Shown: positions 7,415 through 10,145 of the stretch, piece after piece
Position numbering within the stretch: the first letter of the stretch is position 1
Layout of the letters: each line of letters starts with the position of its first letter
Notes under the pieces: generated by a model
Told to the model about the DNA's origin: nothing
The model's database searches: none
The model's input: only the letters and a program-made list of their open reading frames with translations
Translations under genes and position numbers: made by a program
Assembly: GCA_021844645.1 (NCBI GenBank)
Contig: JAKBTA010000046.1
Coordinates: 1 to 10,145 of the forward strand
DNA: 10,145 bases
Direction of reading: 5' to 3'
Source of the DNA: Nitrospirota bacterium
GTDB lineage: Bacteria; Nitrospirota_A; Leptospirillia; Leptospirillales; Leptospirillaceae

Positions 7415-9937
7415 ATGAATTGGCTTGAAGGTCTCCGATCGAGACTTCGAGAAAACAATAGCCAGGAACATGAACAGGCTCTTATTCGTCTTGTCATCGG
7501 AGTGCTGGGATCCCTGTATCTTCTGGCGCTGCCTTCAGGCAGGGACCGGGCGGGACAGCTTCTCATGTCCTACCACCGGTATTCCATTTTTTTCTTCCTG
7601 TCCATTTCCGTCCTGATCCTTGTTTCGATCTTTCTCCGACCGAGGCCTTCATATCCGAGAAAGGTCCTGGGCATTTGCCTTGATCTGTCCACCGCATCCT
7701 TTGTCATGGCCACGAGCGGGGAGCAGGGTCTTCCCATGGGGGTTGTCTACCTGTGGGTGATCATGGGAAACGGTTTTCGCTATGGACTGCGCTATCTCTA
7801 TCTGGCGACGTCCATTGCCTTTGTTGGTCTCCTGTGCGTTTTTTTCTGGAGTCCGTTCTGGGAGAGCCATCCGACTCTTTTCTGGAGCCAGCTGCTTGCG
7901 ATTGGTGTCCTGCCTCTTTACATGGCCGTCCTTCTCAAAAAACAGAAGAGGCTCATCGATCTTGCAAACGAAGCCAATCGGGCAAAATCACGTTTCCTGG
8001 CCAATATGAGCCATGAGCTCAGAACGCCCCTGAACGGGATTATCGGAATCGGCGAGATTCTGTTGTCCGAAGCCCCGACCGAACGCCAGAAGGGTCTTCT
8101 TGAGGCCATCAAAACCTCTTCCGGGATTCTTGTCGAAATGATCGAAAAAATCCTCGATATTTCGAAGATTGAAGCCGGCCGGATGACCTCCGAGTCCAGA
8201 GCGTTCAAGCTTGAGGAACTTGTGTATCAGGCTGTTTCCTCGATCGAGCCCATGGCGGCGAAGAAAGGGCTTTCCGTCAAGCTGCTCTGGGATGCCCGGC
8301 TTCCGATTTCCGTTAAAGGGGATTTGTCCCATCTGAGACAGATCCTCGTCAATCTTCTGGGAAACGCGGTCAAGTTCACTCTGGAGGGGGAGGTCTCCCT
8401 TTCGATCCGTCTGGCTTTTGCCGATACTTCGGGCCCGCGTGTCCGATTTGAGGTTGCCGATACGGGAATAGGAATCTCAGAGTCGATGAAGCCCAGGATC
8501 TTTGAGCGTTTCATGCAGGGTGATGAATCGGTTACAAAACGCTTTGGCGGGACGGGGCTGGGCCTGTCCTATGCCCGCCAGCTTGTGGAGCTGTTGAACG
8601 GAAATATCGGTTTTTCCAGCAGGGAAGGTGCCGGGTCGGTTTTTTGGGTTGAAATTCCTTTTGGGGATGCGGAGAACGCTCTCTCCGGCGAACCGACCAT
8701 TCCGGCGATTTTCTTCTGGGGACCGGAGCAGGACTTCGGGCGCTACGAAGAGCTTCTTGCCCCCTCTACCGGAGACCTGCGATGTGTTCCCTCTTCTGCG
8801 ACGGTCCTTCCTTTCGGGCCGGGTGAGCTCCGGGGGGTGCTGGTGGCAAAGATTGACGAATCGAACCAGCCGGCCTTTTTTGAGATGCTTGAGCATCCTG
8901 GAAGCAGGAGTGTCCTTTCCGGGATGCTCAAAGTGCTGCTTGTTCCTGAAGATTTTTCCCCGCCCGACCCACGGGATCTGCCTGTTGACGGCTCCTATGT
9001 GCTTGCAGGTCCGCTTCCGGCGCTTGTCCAGAGATCATTGGCATTCTGGCCGTTTCAGAATCGTCCTTCGGGCGCTTTTGCCGATCCTCCCGCCATTCCG
9101 GCAATCGCTCCGGCGGGCCGTTCCTTGCGGATCCTTGTGGCAGAGGACAATGCCGTCAACCAGAAGGTGGTCGAGGAGATCCTGTCCGCAGCGGGCCATC
9201 AGGTCCGGGTCGTTTCCGATGGAGAGATGGCTCTTGACTGTCTCGAGTCGGAAACGTTCGACCTGATGATCCTTGATCTCTGCATGCCGGTTATGGGAGG
9301 GCTTGATGTCCTGAAGACGCACCGGTTTATGGAGAGAAAGTCTCCTGTTCCGGCGATTATCCTGTCGGCAAACGCCACAAAAGAGGCTGCCGATTCAAGT
9401 CATGAAGCCAAGGCGCAGGCCTTCTTGACGAAACCGATCCAGATTCCAAGGCTCCTGGCGGAGATCGACCGGATCACCTCCCTGAGAAAGGCGGCCGATT
9501 CTTCTTTCCGGAATACGGATCTGCCCGCAAGGGAGCTGCCTCTTCTTGATGCGGAAGTTCTCAGGGAGCTCAAGAAGGTCAGCCCTGATCCAGCCTTCAT
9601 CAGGACCCTCCTTGAGGGTTTTCTGATGGATGGGGAGAGGCTGCTTTCCCAGATGGAGGATGCTTTGGTCCGTTGCGATTTTCCGGAGTTCATGGATGCT
9701 GTTCACGGACTGAAGGGAAGCGGTGTCCAGATAGGCGCCCAGAAGCTGGTCAGTTTTCTTGCGGAATCCCAGTCGATGGAGATTTCCCTGATCCTGTCTG
9801 GCCGGGCAACATTTTTCATGGATGGGATCAGGGACCTTTTCTTTTTGACCGCATCGGAAATCAGGAGGTTTGTCGATGGGGGGGCCCATTTGTTGACCGA
9901 TTCCGGGAAAACAAGAGATTCATTCACCAGACGCTGA
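7415..9937 (+). CDS. RpfC-like hybrid sensor histidine kinase with receiver and HPt domains
   Basis: An 840-residue inner-membrane kinase. The N-terminal 175 residues hold five or six hydrophobic segments (about 24-42, 56-75, 83-100, 107-120, 128-146, 153-172) with short loops and no large periplasmic domain, like RpfC. HisKA follows with the H-box FLANMSHELRTPLNG, His200. HATPase has the N-box Asn313/Asn317, G1 DTGIGI (349-354) and G2 GGTGLGLS (378-385). Residues about 428-550 look like a degenerate receiver. A true receiver (about 571-690) has Glu577-Asp578, phosphoacceptor Asp621 (LDLCMP) and Lys673 (TKP). The C-terminal HPt domain has His764 in AVHGLKGSG. The implied phosphorelay is His200 to Asp621 to His764 and then to a separate receiver, probably the HD-GYP protein just upstream. 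RpfC detects fatty-acid DSF signals, but the ligand here is unknown. The start codon has only a weak upstream site (GAGAG), so coupling to the preceding gene is possible. Confidence 0.88.
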   Translation: MNWLEGLRSRLRENNSQEHEQALIRLVIGVLGSLYLLALPSGRDRAGQLLMSYHRYSIFFFLSISVLILVSIFLRPRPSYPRKVLGICLDLSTASFVMATSGEQGLPMGVVYLWVIMGNGFRYGLRYLYLATSIAFVGLLCVFFWSPFWESHPTLFWSQLLAIGVLPLYMAVLLKKQKRLIDLANEANRAKSRFLANMSHELRTPLNGIIGIGEILLSEAPTERQKGLLEAIKTSSGILVEMIEKILDISKIEAGRMTSESRAFKLEELVYQAVSSIEPMAAKKGLSVKLLWDARLPISVKGDLSHLRQILVNLLGNAVKFTLEGEVSLSIRLAFADTSGPRVRFEVADTGIGISESMKPRIFERFMQGDESVTKRFGGTGLGLSYARQLVELLNGNIGFSSREGAGSVFWVEIPFGDAENALSGEPTIPAIFFWGPEQDFGRYEELLAPSTGDLRCVPSSATVLPFGPGELRGVLVAKIDESNQPAFFEMLEHPGSRSVLSGMLKVLLVPEDFSPPDPRDLPVDGSYVLAGPLPALVQRSLAFWPFQNRPSGAFADPPAIPAIAPAGRSLRILVAEDNAVNQKVVEEILSAAGHQVRVVSDGEMALDCLESETFDLMILDLCMPVMGGLDVLKTHRFMERKSPVPAIILSANATKEAADSSHEAKAQAFLTKPIQIPRLLAEIDRITSLRKAADSSFRNTDLPARELPLLDAEVLRELKKVSPDPAFIRTLLEGFLMDGERLLSQMEDALVRCDFPEFMDAVHGLKGSGVQIGAQKLVSFLAESQSMEISLILSGRATFFMDGIRDLFFLTASEIRRFVDGGAHLLTDSGKTRDSFTRR

Positions 9938-9983
9938 AGTCCTTCCCCGTTTTTCCTGCTTACTGAACATCTGCCCGGGCATT

Positions 9984-10012
9984 CCCCTTCTTAGCCCGCA
10001 GGGCAAGAGGGG
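9984..10012 (-). terminator. Strong imperfect hairpin after the transposase stop; IS end hairpin and/or bidirectional terminator
   Basis: On the minus strand the stem pairs CCCC, TCTT and GCCC with GGGC, AAGA and GGGG around a three-base loop, with two single-base bulges. It begins one base after the tnpA stop. IS200/IS605 elements carry subterminal hairpins that the transposase recognises, so this is probably the right-end hairpin. It lies between convergent genes, so it may also end transcription in both directions. A separate palindrome, TGCCCGGGCA, lies at 9972-9981. The exact element boundary cannot be fixed from the window. Confidence 0.55.
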
Positions 10013-10013
10013 G

Positions 10014-10145
10014 TCAAGCGGGCGGTTTTGTTTTTCTTCTTCCTGCTTTTTCAGTCGTTCCCTGAGCTTCCACATAGCGTTGGACCGTTTCGAGTGTTGC
10101 GCCGCCCACACTCCCCACATAGTAAGCCCGGTGCCAGAAATACGG
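10014..10145 (-). CDS. tnpA: IS200/IS605-type Y1 transposase TnpA, C-terminal 43 codons (cut by window edge)
   Basis: The minus-strand frame runs from the window edge to TGA at 10014-10016. It contains FWHRAYYVGSVGGATLET and then VQRYVEAQ, which closely fits the C-terminus of IS200-type TnpA. The tyrosine of QRYVEAQ (codon 10074-10076), with Gln four residues later, matches the catalytic Tyr and the metal-binding Gln of this HUH-superfamily transposase (Tyr127 and Gln131 in the IS608 enzyme, from memory). These enzymes move a single-stranded DNA copy of the element. The tail after the Gln is basic (AGRRKTKPP). The HUH motif would lie outside the window, so completeness and activity cannot be judged. 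No tnpB is seen on its downstream side. Confidence 0.8.
   Translation of the reverse strand, partial: PYFWHRAYYVGSVGGATLETVQRYVEAQGTTEKAGRRKTKPPA

Noticed and set aside
9920..10120. Minus-strand 66-codon open frame overlapping the transposase
   Set aside because: It is in a different frame from the clear TnpA C-terminus and covers the hairpin; it has no recognisable features.

Overview
The window looks like chromosomal DNA from a Gram-negative, respiring bacterium with exported c-type cytochromes. It is moderately GC-rich by eye, with AT-rich intergenic stretches and many AAGGAG-type ribosome binding sites. The combination of multihaem cytochromes, an RpfG/RpfC-type regulatory pair and an IS200-type element would suit an acidophilic chemolithotroph such as Leptospirillum (Nitrospirota). 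That assignment is inference from gene content and general resemblance, not proof. Apart from the truncated transposase at the right edge, every gene is on the + strand.

Region 1 (1-2598): an AT-rich leader with a possible promoter, then three closely spaced genes for exported dihaem cytochromes c. The first resembles cytochrome c4 and TsdB. The next two are tandem paralogues of the thiosulfate dehydrogenase / tetrathionate reductase TsdA, with the unusual Cys ligand for haem 1 and an Asn-Met pair at haem 2. The likely reading is a tsdB-tsdA-tsdA operon that moves electrons between thiosulfate/tetrathionate and the periplasmic cytochrome pool.

Region 2 (2599-5974): a 209-base gap with a perfect hairpin and an inverted repeat inside a possible promoter. 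It is followed by a complete ClpB disaggregase gene whose stop codon overlaps (ATGA) the start of a small regulator. That regulator has a degenerate receiver-like N-terminus and a Fis-type helix-turn-helix.

Region 3 (5975-9937): a roughly 300-base AT-rich regulatory gap with a 16-bp tandem duplication and inverted repeats. It is followed by an HD-GYP response regulator (RpfG-like, predicted cyclic-di-GMP phosphodiesterase) and a six-part hybrid histidine kinase (RpfC-like: membrane sensor, HisKA, HATPase, apparent degenerate receiver, true receiver, HPt). The pair probably forms a signal-responsive phosphorelay that lowers cyclic-di-GMP. No rpfF-like signal synthase is visible.

Region 4 (9938-10145): a short convergent intergenic segment with a strong hairpin and a palindrome, then the C-terminal 43 codons of an IS200/IS605-type TnpA transposase on the minus strand, cut by the window edge.

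No tRNA, rRNA or CRISPR array was seen. The most interesting points are the tsdB-tsdA-tsdA cluster with divergent paralogues, the translational coupling of clpB to a regulator, and the extra degenerate receiver in the hybrid kinase.
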